Origin: Galbibacter sp038433465
Lineage (GTDB): Bacteria > Bacteroidota > Bacteroidia > Flavobacteriales > Flavobacteriaceae
Assembly: GCF_038433465.1 (NCBI RefSeq)
Contig: NZ_JAESVF010000004.1
Location: 186,001-250,000 of the forward strand
Length of the DNA: 64,000 nucleotides
Direction of reading: 5' to 3'
Shown: positions 7,791 to 16,662 of the stretch, one piece after another
Numbering within the stretch: the stretch's first letter is position 1
How the letters are laid out: every line of letters starts with the position of its first letter
Position numbers and translations under genes: made by a program
The notes under the pieces: generated by a model
What the model saw: only the letters and a program-made list of their open reading frames with translations
The model's database searches: none
What the model was told of the DNA's origin: nothing

Positions 7791-8393
7791 CTAATCGTTT
7801 AGTTTTTCTTTAACTTCTTGAAAGTCTTCTTTTAAATCGTCTATTTTGTTTTCAATCCACTTATCTCCTTTTCTCAATTTAAAGGCAATAATAATCATTA
7901 CAATTCCGCCAAAAAGCGCAGCAAAAGCAATAATCCACATTAAGTAACTGATACCAATAAGGGGAGATGCAAAAATTATAAATCCGAAAATAACAGCAAG
8001 CGCTCCTCCAAATATAATCCATCCTTCGCCTTCAATTTCTTTTCGAACTTGAATTCCCATTGCAATACGACTTATTCCTCCGAAGATAAACCAAAAGGCT
8101 ACGGTAAATCCAATAACTAACAATGTAATTCCAGGAGTGTTTAGTAATATAATTCCGAGGAAAAAACTAATTATCCCCTCCATTAAAATAAGCCATTTGT
8201 CTTCTCTTTCTTTCCAACTTGCAAAAGCAGCAATGATGGTGAAAATTCCGTCAACGAGCATTAAGGCAGCAAACCAGATTGCTAAACCTGCTGCTGAGAT
8301 TACAGGGTTCATAAAAATAAAGATTGCAAAAATGACTAAAATTAGTCCTTTTAAGGCCAATGCCCACCAGTTTTTAACAAGAGTTCTTAACAT
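7791..8393 (-). CDS. HdeD/DUF308-family membrane protein
   Basis: The 200-residue product has six hydrophobic helices and the DUF308 pattern of paired helices with short loops (LKGLILVIFAIFIFMNPV; LMEGIISFFLGIILL; ISRIAMGIQVRKE). HdeD of E. coli is an inner-membrane protein linked to acid resistance; whether that applies here is unknown. The C-terminal 30 residues are charged and likely coiled coil (DDLKEDFQEVKEKLND). It is a stand-alone gene with its own terminator. Confidence 0.85.
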   Translation of the reverse strand: MLRTLVKNWWALALKGLILVIFAIFIFMNPVISAAGLAIWFAALMLVDGIFTIIAAFASWKEREDKWLILMEGIISFFLGIILLNTPGITLLVIGFTVAFWFIFGGISRIAMGIQVRKEIEGEGWIIFGGALAVIFGFIIFASPLIGISYLMWIIAFAALFGGIVMIIIAFKLRKGDKWIENKIDDLKEDFQEVKEKLND

Positions 8394-8453
8394 GTTTTTG
8401 GTTTTTAAAGATTAAACTTTTGTGTTGGGGGGACTTTCTATATTTATTGAATT

Positions 8454-9056
8454 TTAAAATTTGAAGCCGTAAACAAAACCAATAGAAAACGTATCGTAGT
8501 ATTTTTTATAGTTGTACGATAAGCTTACAGAAAGTTCGGTTTCGTTTTTTTCTAGAATGACATACTCAGATGCTAAATGCAAAATAGGAAGTGTTTCATT
8601 TTTATCGATATCCACACCACCACCTACAATTGCAGTCCACTTCGGGATGATTTCGTAAACAGCACCAACTGCAAGCGAAAAGGCATTTTCTCTTTCTAAT
8701 TCTGAGTTTTCTTCTTCTTTTTCGACTTTATATTTTACAATTTCGATGTCGTTATAAGTTCCGATACCCCATTTTTCTGAAAACCAATATTCGTATGAAA
8801 ACCCTAGTGATGGTACAAATAAAACTTCGTTTTCTCCAGTGGTTTCGTTTTCTCCTTGCGGAATCCAACTATAGCCTAAAAAGAGTGCAAGTTTGTTGCG
8901 TTTAAATTCTTCTTCTTCGCCTTCTTCAGAAAAAGAAACTTCTTCAGAATAGATACTTTCTTCTGTTTCTTGTGCATTTACAAATGCTGTAAACATTAAA
9001 AACAATGACGAAATTGTGATTGTTTTTTTTAATTGTAAAGAGAATACTTTTTTCAT
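8454..9056 (-). CDS. Predicted outer-membrane beta-barrel protein
   Basis: This 200-residue protein has a signal peptide (ends VNAQ), an acidic linker (about residues 29-50, rich in Glu) and then alternating amphipathic strands with aromatic residues (LALFLGYSWIP, LGFSYEYWFSEKWGIG, LSVSLSYNYKKYYD), ending in ...YGFKF with a terminal Phe as in outer-membrane barrels. Eight strands would fit the length. The substrate is unknown. It lies 32 bases downstream of the DUF481 gene and is probably in one operon with it. Confidence 0.7.
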   Translation of the reverse strand: MKKVFSLQLKKTITISSLFLMFTAFVNAQETEESIYSEEVSFSEEGEEEEFKRNKLALFLGYSWIPQGENETTGENEVLFVPSLGFSYEYWFSEKWGIGTYNDIEIVKYKVEKEEENSELERENAFSLAVGAVYEIIPKWTAIVGGGVDIDKNETLPILHLASEYVILEKNETELSVSLSYNYKKYYDTFSIGFVYGFKF

Positions 9057-9088
9057 GGTTGTGAAATTATGTTGTTATAAAACCAATT

Positions 9089-10126
9089 TTATAGTTCCCA
9101 TCCGAAGGTGGTTTGAAAAATATAATCGACTTTGGCAGCATCGGCAATAGGCTTACTATCGAAGTTATGTGTGAAACCAACTTTTAAAAAGAAATCGTAC
9201 GGAAGGTCGTATTTTAAATCGAGTGAAAAGTCGGTTCTGACCCTGCCAGATTCTGTTAAACTCGGATAAGCTGTAAAGTTTGAATACAGACTGATGTCAT
9301 CAAAATCAAACATATTTAATTCCAACCCTAAATAGGCCTCCAAACTGTTTCGGTGTGTGTTGTCTTCATCAGAGAAACGCTCGTTGTTCCATGCCAAACC
9401 AGCTCCTGTACCAAAATAAACTCTGTTGGAATGAATAATGTATTTCCCGAGACCACCTTTAATAGTGGTACGAAGGTCAAGTTTTTGTTCGTCGTTCGAA
9501 AGGAAATCTCCCGAAAGCGACATAAACCAATCGTTTTTCAAAAAGTATTTTGCACCAATATTTGCATCGGTACGGTTGGTTTCGGCCACACTATCTTGTT
9601 TGCTTCTTACGGAGTTAAAACTTCCTGAAGCTCCCCATTTATCAGCAATATAGCCTAAGGTACTTCGAACCGTAAACTGACTCAAATTATTGCTTTTTGT
9701 AAAGTTATATCCTACCGATAGGGAAGCACTCAGCCTAGAGAAAAAACTAGTTTTTATTGCTTTAATGTAAACAATATCGCTAATATTTACGGTTACCTTT
9801 TCGTTTAAACTTGATAAATCTACAACGCCAGTATCTTTTGCTTTTGTACGTAAATCGGTATTTAATCGAACACCATTACTAAGGGTTACCAAATAATATT
9901 GGCTACTGCTTATTTTTTTAACTTTTATCCATTTAATGGTGAAGTCGCTATCGCTATAATCTGTTTCTATGGAAAGCACTCCGTTTTTCATTTCTTTAAT
10001 TTCTCCCACAATAATATCTCCGTTATCGAGCGCTAATGTGTCTGAAGTTTGTGCAAAACTTTGGGAACTTAATAAAATAGCAAAAATGGCCATGAGCCTA
10101 AATAGAAACAGTTTATTCTGATTCAT
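9089..10126 (-). CDS. DUF481 (YdiY-like) outer-membrane protein
   Basis: The 345-residue product has a signal peptide ending SSQSFAQ, then an N-terminal region of about 110 residues (DTLALDNGDIIVGEIKEMKNG, an SH3-like strand repeat seen in many DUF481 proteins), followed by a DUF481 barrel of about 210 residues (SASLSVGYNFTKSNNLSQFT to FGWEL). The closing hydrophobic-aromatic strand is typical of outer-membrane proteins. DUF481 proteins are of unknown function. With the 200-residue barrel downstream it forms a two-gene leftward unit. Confidence 0.8.
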   Translation of the reverse strand: MNQNKLFLFRLMAIFAILLSSQSFAQTSDTLALDNGDIIVGEIKEMKNGVLSIETDYSDSDFTIKWIKVKKISSSQYYLVTLSNGVRLNTDLRTKAKDTGVVDLSSLNEKVTVNISDIVYIKAIKTSFFSRLSASLSVGYNFTKSNNLSQFTVRSTLGYIADKWGASGSFNSVRSKQDSVAETNRTDANIGAKYFLKNDWFMSLSGDFLSNDEQKLDLRTTIKGGLGKYIIHSNRVYFGTGAGLAWNNERFSDEDNTHRNSLEAYLGLELNMFDFDDISLYSNFTAYPSLTESGRVRTDFSLDLKYDLPYDFFLKVGFTHNFDSKPIADAAKVDYIFQTTFGWEL

Positions 10127-10269
10127 ATAATTATAAATTAAATTATCTAATTTGTATTTAATAGGAGGGGGAGTGGTTTTTCAGTACTAAAACTACCGAA
10201 AATGTTGGTTGAGGGGAGTAGGTAAAACTTACTATTGCAAGTTAAATATAGGGGATATTTTTAAATGTT

Positions 10270-10310
10270 AAAAACGGTTATTGTAAATAATTACGATAAC
10301 CGTTTTTTTA
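10270..10310 (-). terminator. Terminator of the DUF4136-like lipoprotein gene
   Basis: AAAACGGTTAT and ATAACCGTTTT form a perfect 11-base stem, with T runs on both sides, located just past the stop of the leftward gene at 10334. Confidence 0.8.
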
Positions 10311-10333
10311 TAAGGTTGCTAAACAGAAAAATG

Positions 10334-10984
10334 TTATTTAAGCTTAGCTAAAATTCCATCTTCTTGAAGCTTTTTAATTACGGCATCAGTATACCCTTTT
10401 GTAAAGTCTTCAATGTTGTTTGGATTGTAAGTTTTAGATTGCGCAGACCAGATTAATTCTTCGCTTTGCGCATCATAAATGTTTGTTTCGATATAGTACA
10501 CTTTATCGGTAGTGTAATATCCTGGATCATATCCAAAACCGTAAACATTGTTGTAGTATCCGTAGAAATTTCCGTAGTAACCGTATCCAACTGGGTTGTA
10601 CATTGCGTAGGTGTTAGTTCCTTGTACATAGCGAGTTTCCTCGTCTTGCTGACGTAATGTAACAGTTAAAATAGATTCGCTTCCTGCTTTTTTAATTCCT
10701 TCTAATAAAGTTTCTTTTGATGGTTTGTTGTCTTTAGTAAAAGTTCCAGGGAAGGCATCGTGACTTTTAGTTACTCCAATTCCTCTTTGTTGTAATTGAA
10801 ATCCTAATTCATTTTCAAGAATAGTTTTATTCGGTACATTTCCTGTAATTGCTGCAATAAAAACACTCTTGTATTTTTTTGTAGCAAAAGCTTCTTTGTT
10901 AGCCCAAGATGCAGTAATATCTGTAGTAGTACCACATGCAACAACAAGTGCAAAAGCTAAAATAGGTAGGATGATTTTTTTCAT
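10334..10984 (-). CDS. DUF4136-like lipoprotein
   Basis: This 216-residue protein has a lipoprotein signal with LVVAC (Cys17). The body matches the DUF4136-like pattern: a short strand after the Cys (ITASWAN), KKYKSVFIAAITGN, a helix with LENELGFQLQQRGI, then SILTVTLRQQD and a C-terminal EELIWSAQSKT. A Tyr/Gly-rich insert (residues about 124-155, YGYYGNFYGYYNN) is unusual and may form a flexible surface loop. Function is unknown; members are envelope lipoproteins. Confidence 0.65.
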   Translation of the reverse strand: MKKIILPILAFALVVACGTTTDITASWANKEAFATKKYKSVFIAAITGNVPNKTILENELGFQLQQRGIGVTKSHDAFPGTFTKDNKPSKETLLEGIKKAGSESILTVTLRQQDEETRYVQGTNTYAMYNPVGYGYYGNFYGYYNNVYGFGYDPGYYTTDKVYYIETNIYDAQSEELIWSAQSKTYNPNNIEDFTKGYTDAVIKKLQEDGILAKLK

Positions 10985-11085
10985 AAAAGATTAAATTTTT
11001 TGCTAAAATAGTTTATTTCTGCTAAAATACTAAAATATAAAAGAACGCTTTTAAGTTTTTAATATTCAGAAAATTCTTAATTCAT

Positions 11086-12633
11086 TTAAGCTGGTTTTCT
11101 TTTGATTTTAAAAGTGATGAGCAATGTACTTGTGGCCAAAATAATCCAGAAAACATCGATAAAAAACAACTGAAAGTTTTCGTTTTTATAAGTTAACCAA
11201 AACCAATTTCCAGAAGCTAATCCGTTTGCAATAGGTACTAAAAACCCAATAATACTCCCTAAAAGTAAGGTGTATTTGTTGGTGAAATACAAGTTCTTTT
11301 TTAAGGTGAATGCAATTGCCAAAAGCAACCACCCTATAAAATAAAACTGGTAGATAAAGGCTTGCGAAGCAGGGTTGACAAGCTTAACCGCTATAAATGA
11401 TGCTGCCGTAATTGGGTACATGGTTAAACAAATACCGAGGTAAATGTTTACTAGTGCTGCATTGAATTTTCGTTTTTTTAGCGGAATGTTTTTCTTGTCT
11501 CTTGCAACCAACCAAATTAAAACACCCGATATAATAACAAAGCAAGAAATGAGTCCTAAAATAAAACTAATAACTCGTAGGGAAAATCCGCTGTAATCGC
11601 CATAATGAAGTCGGTACATCAGGTTTTTTACAACATCTAGGTAGGAAATATCTGTAAACGGATTTTTTTGATATACTATTTTTCCGTCGGTTGCTTGGTA
11701 GATAATCTTACCATTTCCTGTGAATTTTTCACTTCTGTCCAGTTCGCCTTCAACAGCAATCTGCATGCTTTCATCACCAAAATTATAAAGATGCACATGC
11801 GATACGTTAAAACCTTCCCACTGTTGTTTTGTAGCGGTTATATATTTTTCTACGGAAGGAACATCCGAAAGCGGCTGTTGCAATAATGTAACTGGCTTAT
11901 CAAAATATTCTAAATCTTCGTAAAGTTTCTGTTGGTCTCCGTCGTATAAGAGTGCAACGCTAGGTGCTGCCATGAGTAAACTCAGCATAAAAAAAGTTCC
12001 GGTAACTGCATAGATAAACTGAAATGGTAGCCCGATTACTCCAAGTGCAGTATGAGCGTCGGTCCAAATGGTTTTTAATTTTGCCTTCGGACGAAAAACA
12101 TAAAAATTAGAAACAATTTTATCCCAATGAATAAGTACTCCGGTAATGATTGCAAATAAGAAAAAGAAAGCCACAAACCCAGAAAGGTAATACCCAAACG
12201 GATATTGTATTTGTGCAAAAAAGTGCAAGCGATATAAAAATTCGCCTAAAGTATACGATTGTTCGTAAGTGAAATTTTTAAAAGTTTTTGTGTCGAGATA
12301 GAAAAAAGTACCTGCTTTATCTTCTTCTTTTGCAAGCGTATCTTTGGTTGCCGATAGGTTAATATCTAATCTTCTTTCGTTGTAATGTTTTGCAATTTCG
12401 ATATCTCTTCCGTAGAGCGAATAGTTTTTTTGAAGCGAATCAATAACCGTATCAAAATTGGTAGTCACTCCAGTTTCAATAGCCGAAACCGATTCGTTTT
12501 TTTGCCAATTTGCAATTTCATCTCTAAAAAATGAAAAAGAACCCGCAAAGAAAATAACAAATAAAGCCGCACTAATAATGATGCCGCTAACGGTATGGAG
12601 ATGGAAAAATATATTGTAAGAGCGGATGTTCAT
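11086..12633 (-). CDS. PepSY-domain inner-membrane protein, probable ferrisiderophore reductase
   Basis: The 515-residue product starts with FHLHTVSGIIISAALFVIFFAGSF, the first helix of PepSY-associated membrane proteins, and has about five or six further helices. Histidines in or near helices (HLH near residue 11, the RLHFF and RLHYGDY segments, WTDAHTALG) could ligate haem. In Pseudomonas the related FpvG, with partners, reduces iron in ferripyoverdine in the periplasm; that parallel is established for FpvG and inferred here. The gene is last of a three-gene unit (gaps of 3 and 8 bases) next to a TonB siderophore receptor. Closely matches annotated iron-regulated membrane proteins. Confidence 0.85.
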   Translation of the reverse strand: MNIRSYNIFFHLHTVSGIIISAALFVIFFAGSFSFFRDEIANWQKNESVSAIETGVTTNFDTVIDSLQKNYSLYGRDIEIAKHYNERRLDINLSATKDTLAKEEDKAGTFFYLDTKTFKNFTYEQSYTLGEFLYRLHFFAQIQYPFGYYLSGFVAFFFLFAIITGVLIHWDKIVSNFYVFRPKAKLKTIWTDAHTALGVIGLPFQFIYAVTGTFFMLSLLMAAPSVALLYDGDQQKLYEDLEYFDKPVTLLQQPLSDVPSVEKYITATKQQWEGFNVSHVHLYNFGDESMQIAVEGELDRSEKFTGNGKIIYQATDGKIVYQKNPFTDISYLDVVKNLMYRLHYGDYSGFSLRVISFILGLISCFVIISGVLIWLVARDKKNIPLKKRKFNAALVNIYLGICLTMYPITAASFIAVKLVNPASQAFIYQFYFIGWLLLAIAFTLKKNLYFTNKYTLLLGSIIGFLVPIANGLASGNWFWLTYKNENFQLFFIDVFWIILATSTLLITFKIKRKPA

Positions 12634-12641
12634 TTTTCAAA

Positions 12642-12941
12642 TTAAATAATAGGGTGATACATTTTTCCTAGTTGTACAATTCCGTAGAAAAGGGCAGTGA
12701 GTAGGAGGTAAACACCCCACATTTTCCAACCGTTTTTTGCAAGAAAAGTAACGATAAGTAAAGTTGCCCAAATGATAAATCCTGTAAAAGTTGAAGAAAT
12801 CATAATATTTACACGGTCAAACCAAGCAGCCAATGCTAGATGAAAAGTTACGGTAACAAAATACCCGCCAAGAAATCCAGCCGATATTTTGGCAAAACGT
12901 TGCCAAGGTGATGTTGTTAAATATTTTTTGTTTGCTGGCAT
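12642..12941 (-). CDS. DUF3649-like small membrane protein
   Basis: The 99-residue product has the segment WQRFAKISAGFLGGYFVTVTF, matching the opening of DUF3649 proteins, and three predicted transmembrane helices. This family typically sits beside PepSY proteins and siderophore receptors, as it does here, where its stop lies 8 bases before the PepSY start. It probably assists the PepSY protein in iron reduction; the activity is not shown in the sequence. Confidence 0.65.
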   Translation of the reverse strand: MPANKKYLTTSPWQRFAKISAGFLGGYFVTVTFHLALAAWFDRVNIMISSTFTGFIIWATLLIVTFLAKNGWKMWGVYLLLTALFYGIVQLGKMYHPII

Positions 12942-12944
12942 TGG

Positions 12945-13274
12945 TTAAATGATAAATAATTCTACTAAAACACTAAAAATAAAAAGTACGAAAAGTGTTT
13001 TAAAATGAATGGTTCTTAAAGGTGTTATTAAAACAACTAGACTTCCTACCGTCATTAAAATTACAATCCACAACAAAGTTCCAGCGCCAAAACCCTTTAC
13101 TAAAATAGTTATTCCTAAAGAAATGATAAGCAGTAGTAAGCCTGTTAATTTTAAAGGCGAATATTTTTGTTGTAACCACAAATCTATTTTTGAGTTGTTT
13201 AAAACAGCTCGTTTAGAAGTGCTGTAGAAAGCATAAAACCCAAAGAAAACTAATAAAATTACGAAACTAATCAT
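12945..13274 (-). CDS. DUF3325-like small membrane protein
   Basis: This 109-residue protein has three to four membrane helices (FVILLVFFGFYAFYS, LTGLLLLIISLGITIL, LLWIVILMTVGSLVV, FKTLFVLFIFSVLVE). The length, position upstream of DUF3649 and PepSY and a Ser/Lys-rich first loop (YSTSKRA) resemble DUF3325, the usual third member of this iron cassette. I could not confirm the family by search. It starts the three-gene unit, with 3 bases to the next gene. Confidence 0.5.
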   Translation of the reverse strand: MISFVILLVFFGFYAFYSTSKRAVLNNSKIDLWLQQKYSPLKLTGLLLLIISLGITILVKGFGAGTLLWIVILMTVGSLVVLITPLRTIHFKTLFVLFIFSVLVELFII

Positions 13275-13305
13275 GACTCTTTTATATTGAAATAGCTTTA
13301 AACGA

Positions 13306-13335
13306 ATACAACTCTGAGGTGAGTCAGAGTTGTAT
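13306..13335. terminator. Perfect 12-base inverted repeat between DUF4198 and DUF3325 genes
   Basis: ATACAACTCTGA (13306-13317) and TCAGAGTTGTAT (13324-13335) form a perfect stem with a six-base loop, lying between the receptor-DUF4198 unit and the three-gene membrane unit. No long T run follows, so it may be a weak terminator that lowers read-through. Confidence 0.5.
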
Positions 13336-13354
13336 TTGTAAATTGAAATTGTAT

Positions 13355-14071
13355 TTATTTAGGCATGCAATACGTAACGCAATGCCAAACAAATTGATAA
13401 TCTTCTCCGTTGTATGTTCCAGGAACTTCTTCTTTATAAGTGGTCTCTAAAATATACTTAGTTTCCCAAGGCTTTTTAAAAGAAATATATCCTTCTTCAT
13501 CGGTGTGTAATGTTTTAGACCATTGGTCTGCTACATACACTTGCACTTCGTTTTTAGCTAAAGGAGCGTCTTTGTATAAAACTTGAAGTTTTACTTCTTC
13601 TCCGTTATTGCTAATTCTTTTTACAGTAATTCCTTCGGCATTTTGCGTTGCAGTATCATTGGTTTTGTTTCCAACATTTACATTGGCAACTGCGTGGTAA
13701 TGCGTTTTGAAAATTCCGAAATCGTATTGTGTATAATCAATTACATCAATTTCGTTGTTGTTTAAAAGAATTGTGTAAGTTCCTTTTTCTTTTGGAGTAA
13801 ACGCAGCAGCGTAATAATTTTCTTTTGCTGAAGTTTCCAACGGCGTTTTTTCACCTGAAGGAGAAACCAACCAAAGTGTAAATTTGTTTACGTTTTTAAA
13901 AGCGTCTCCATTTACTTCTTCAATAACTCCGTAAGTATATTCTCCAAAATGAACTTTAACTTCTTGTTGCTTTCCTACTTCTCCGTTGGTATTTGTTTCA
14001 ATCCAAAGGTAATGTGCAAAAGTTGGAGCACTTATTAAAAGGAATGCTATAAATGTGATGAGTTTTTTCAT
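13355..14071 (-). CDS. DUF4198-family periplasmic protein
   Basis: Using the ATG at 14071 gives 238 residues with a clean signal peptide (MKKLITFIAFLLISAPTFA, then HYLWIET); the longer frame from 14170 adds 33 unlikely residues and is rejected. DUF4198 proteins are periplasmic, start HxxW after the signal cleavage, and commonly neighbour TonB receptors for metals. The His right after the signal is retained. Two Ig-like beta domains are suggested by LWLVSPSGEKTPLE and VQVYVADQWSKTL. The C-terminus has two Cys and a His (WHCVTYCMPK), possible metal ligands. It lies 35 bases after the receptor gene and probably shares its transcript. Confidence 0.8.
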   Translation of the reverse strand: MKKLITFIAFLLISAPTFAHYLWIETNTNGEVGKQQEVKVHFGEYTYGVIEEVNGDAFKNVNKFTLWLVSPSGEKTPLETSAKENYYAAAFTPKEKGTYTILLNNNEIDVIDYTQYDFGIFKTHYHAVANVNVGNKTNDTATQNAEGITVKRISNNGEEVKLQVLYKDAPLAKNEVQVYVADQWSKTLHTDEEGYISFKKPWETKYILETTYKEEVPGTYNGEDYQFVWHCVTYCMPK

Positions 14072-14106
14072 TTGAATGATTTTAGGTTTTATACTGATAT
14101 ATGATA

Positions 14107-16560
14107 TTAAAAATGATAAGTAAAGTTTGCAGAGAATGTTCTTGGAGATTGTGGACTCACTGTAGACCATCCTGTGTAATACTCTTCATTAGCCAAATTG
14201 TTTAGTTTTAAAGTGATGCTGAAGTCTTTAACTTCGTAAAATAATGATGTATTTAAAACTGTGTATTCTGGTATTGTAAAAGTACCTGCTAAGTTTCTGT
14301 TGAAAATTTTGTTGTCTCCAGCATAGTTTCCTCCAAATCCTAGTCCGAATCCTTTTAAGGTTCCGTTATAAAAATGGTAGCTTGCCCAAAGGTTTGCCAA
14401 GTTTTGTGGTCCTGCTTGTTCTGGACGTTTGTTTACGAAATCTTCAGCACCTTCGGTTACTTTACTATCGTTATAGCTATAACCAGCAATAATGTTTAAT
14501 CCTTCAACTGGGTTTGCAGTAATACTAGTTTCAAAACCTTTACTGTATTGTTCTCCACCTTGCGTGTAAGTAGTTGGTCCAGTACTTAAAACAATGTTAC
14601 TTACTTTAATATCGTAGTAGCTTAACGTTGCTGCAAGTTTGTTTTCAAACAGACTTAACTTTGTTCCAAACTCAAACTGATTTGCTTTTTCAGGATCAAA
14701 ACTTAAGGTTGTAGTTGTTTCTCCATCTTGAACAATTCTAGGAGCTACGTTGCTAAAACCATTCATGTAGTTAGCAAAAATAGAAACCTTGTCTAAGATT
14801 GGTTGGTAAATTAAACCGAATTTTGGAGAAAGTGCTGTTTGCTCGTGAGCATCATTCGAGAAATGATCAAGTCTTAAACTCGCCATTGCTGATAATTCTG
14901 GTAAGAAATAAATTACATCAGAAACATAAGCACTGTAAATTTCTTGTTTAGTTTCGCTGTATTGAGCTCCAGGATTTCCTAAAGTTGCAATACTCGCATC
15001 TGCTCCCGCTTGTGTTAAAATCCCTGTGTCGTCAACAAAGTTTGCATTCATTGGAGTTCCAAATTGTTGGTGTAACGCAGGAGCTACCGTAGCAAACTCT
15101 TCGTTGTTTGTTCCGATATACACAAAACCTTGGTTTGCATAACCAGTACTGTTATTAATGATGCGTTGATTGTAATAATCCAATCCAGCAACCATTTTGT
15201 TTTTGAAGTTTCCTAAATTGAATTCTCCAATAAAGTTTTGTTGGATATCAACACCTGTTTTTTCTGAATTTTGATTACTTGTGTAACGCGCTAAGATGAT
15301 TCCGTCGTTAATAGGAGAAACCTGATCTACAGTGTTTGTAATTTCATATAGATAAGAATAATATCCTTCTGATTTTGCACTCGAAGAAGAAACAGCAGTT
15401 TGCGATGTCCAAGTATCACTTAACTTATAACGCATCTCTCCCTGTAAACTAAAAGTTGGGTTTTTGATGCTTAAATCGTTACTTGTGTACGAACGGTTGT
15501 TGTCGTACCCTAACTCATCAATGTTATGTACACGAAGTTCAGAACCTCTATCTAAAAATAACATGGTTTGGTTGGTATTTTCTCCGCTGTAAAATTCAGT
15601 ATTAATAAAGAAAGACAAACGATCGCTAGCTTTGTAAGCCAATGAAGGCGCTACGTACAATGATTTTTTAAATCCAGCATCTTGAAAACTGTTTTGCGTG
15701 TGGTATGCAGCATTAATTCGAAGCGCTACATTTTTTTCGTCGTTTAATAATGCATTTACATCTGCAGTAACTCGGTTTAAACCGTAGCTTCCACCAGTGT
15801 ATGAAATATTTCCGCCGAAATCATCAAAATAAGGACGTTTTGTGTTTACGTTGATTAATCCTCCGTAAGAAATTAAACTACTTCCGTATAAAGTTCCAGA
15901 TGGGCCTTTTATAATTTCTACATTTTCAATATTTGCAGGGTCTAAAGTTCCGTTTGTTAAACTTGGTAAACCATTCATCATGGTAGGCTGTACAGCAAAA
16001 CCTCTAAGCGAGTAGTAACCAGCTCCGTCACCTCCACGACCTGTAGATTCCCATAACTTATAAATTCCAGGTGCATTTTTAAGTGCATCTTCAAAGTTGG
16101 TAACAACTTGCTCTTCTAGCAATTGGCTAGAAACTGTGTTGTACACTTGTGGGTTTTCAATATCTTTTAAAGGAAGTTTAGAAACTACAGTACTTTCAGT
16201 TTTATAGAACTTATTTTTTTTGTGTCCTTCTAATACAACTTCTCCAAGCTCTTCACTTTTTTCAACAATAACAATAGCACCTAAATCGGTAGTTTGATTG
16301 TCAAAAACACGAATGTCTTTTGTAGTTGTTTTAAATCCGATATACGATACTTTGATTTTGTATCGTTTTGCTGGAATGTTTTCAATATTGAAAAAACCAG
16401 AATCATCAGTATTTATTCCGATATTTGTACCTGTTAAAATTACATTTGCACCAGGAATAGCCTCACCGCTATCGGAAATTACCTGGCCCTTTAAATGCCC
16501 TTGTTGAGCAAATACAAATGACGTAACCGTTAAGAATAGTATTGTAATTATATTTTTCAT
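14107..16560 (-). CDS. TonB-dependent siderophore receptor
   Basis: The 817-residue protein imports ferrisiderophores across the outer membrane. It starts with a signal peptide (ends SFVFAQ), then a CarboxypepD_reg-like domain (about residues 22-95, LKGQVISDSGEAIPGANVIL), a plug (around 140-245, DALKNAPGIYKLW, YSLRGFAVQPTMMNG, VEIIKGPSGTLYG) and a 22-strand barrel closing ...FSANFTYHF with a terminal Phe. Plug and barrel are intact. An N-terminal carboxypeptidase-like domain is the usual Bacteroidota variant. A -7 box (TAAATTTG) and an AraC-type operator candidate lie upstream; the divergent AraC regulator and downstream PepSY cassette point to iron. Confidence 0.93.
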   Translation of the reverse strand: MKNIITILFLTVTSFVFAQQGHLKGQVISDSGEAIPGANVILTGTNIGINTDDSGFFNIENIPAKRYKIKVSYIGFKTTTKDIRVFDNQTTDLGAIVIVEKSEELGEVVLEGHKKNKFYKTESTVVSKLPLKDIENPQVYNTVSSQLLEEQVVTNFEDALKNAPGIYKLWESTGRGGDGAGYYSLRGFAVQPTMMNGLPSLTNGTLDPANIENVEIIKGPSGTLYGSSLISYGGLINVNTKRPYFDDFGGNISYTGGSYGLNRVTADVNALLNDEKNVALRINAAYHTQNSFQDAGFKKSLYVAPSLAYKASDRLSFFINTEFYSGENTNQTMLFLDRGSELRVHNIDELGYDNNRSYTSNDLSIKNPTFSLQGEMRYKLSDTWTSQTAVSSSSAKSEGYYSYLYEITNTVDQVSPINDGIILARYTSNQNSEKTGVDIQQNFIGEFNLGNFKNKMVAGLDYYNQRIINNSTGYANQGFVYIGTNNEEFATVAPALHQQFGTPMNANFVDDTGILTQAGADASIATLGNPGAQYSETKQEIYSAYVSDVIYFLPELSAMASLRLDHFSNDAHEQTALSPKFGLIYQPILDKVSIFANYMNGFSNVAPRIVQDGETTTTLSFDPEKANQFEFGTKLSLFENKLAATLSYYDIKVSNIVLSTGPTTYTQGGEQYSKGFETSITANPVEGLNIIAGYSYNDSKVTEGAEDFVNKRPEQAGPQNLANLWASYHFYNGTLKGFGLGFGGNYAGDNKIFNRNLAGTFTIPEYTVLNTSLFYEVKDFSITLKLNNLANEEYYTGWSTVSPQSPRTFSANFTYHF

Positions 16561-16603
16561 AGAATCAATTATTATTTAAATTTGGTCTAAATTAAATAGG
16601 GTG

Positions 16604-16611
16604 CAAATTTA
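16604..16611 (-). promoter_or_regulatory. Promoter -7 box (TAAATTTG) for the siderophore receptor
   Basis: Read on the minus strand TAAATTTG fits TAnnTTTG exactly, about 44 bases before the receptor ATG. A TTG at 16629-16627 lies 15 bases upstream, slightly closer than the usual 17-23. Confidence 0.55.
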
Positions 16612-16633
16612 GAAAAGGATAAGTATCAATAAT

Positions 16634-16662
16634 GACGCGATATGGAAAAAAAAAGACGCGAT
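16634..16662. promoter_or_regulatory. Direct repeat GACGCGAT, 21-bp period: candidate AraC/PchR operator
   Basis: GACGCGAT occurs at 16634-16641 and 16655-16662, exactly 21 bases apart, which is two helical turns and the spacing of tandem AraC-type half-sites. The repeat straddles the start codon of the AraC gene and, seen from the receptor, lies just upstream of its promoter, at about -37 to -65 from the predicted start site. Such a G/C-rich word twice in 29 bases is unexpected in this A/T-rich DNA. Function is inferred. Confidence 0.55.

Noticed and set aside
14072..14170. Longer N-terminus for the DUF4198 protein
   Set aside because: It overlaps the receptor gene by 64 bases and buries the clear signal peptide that starts at 14071.
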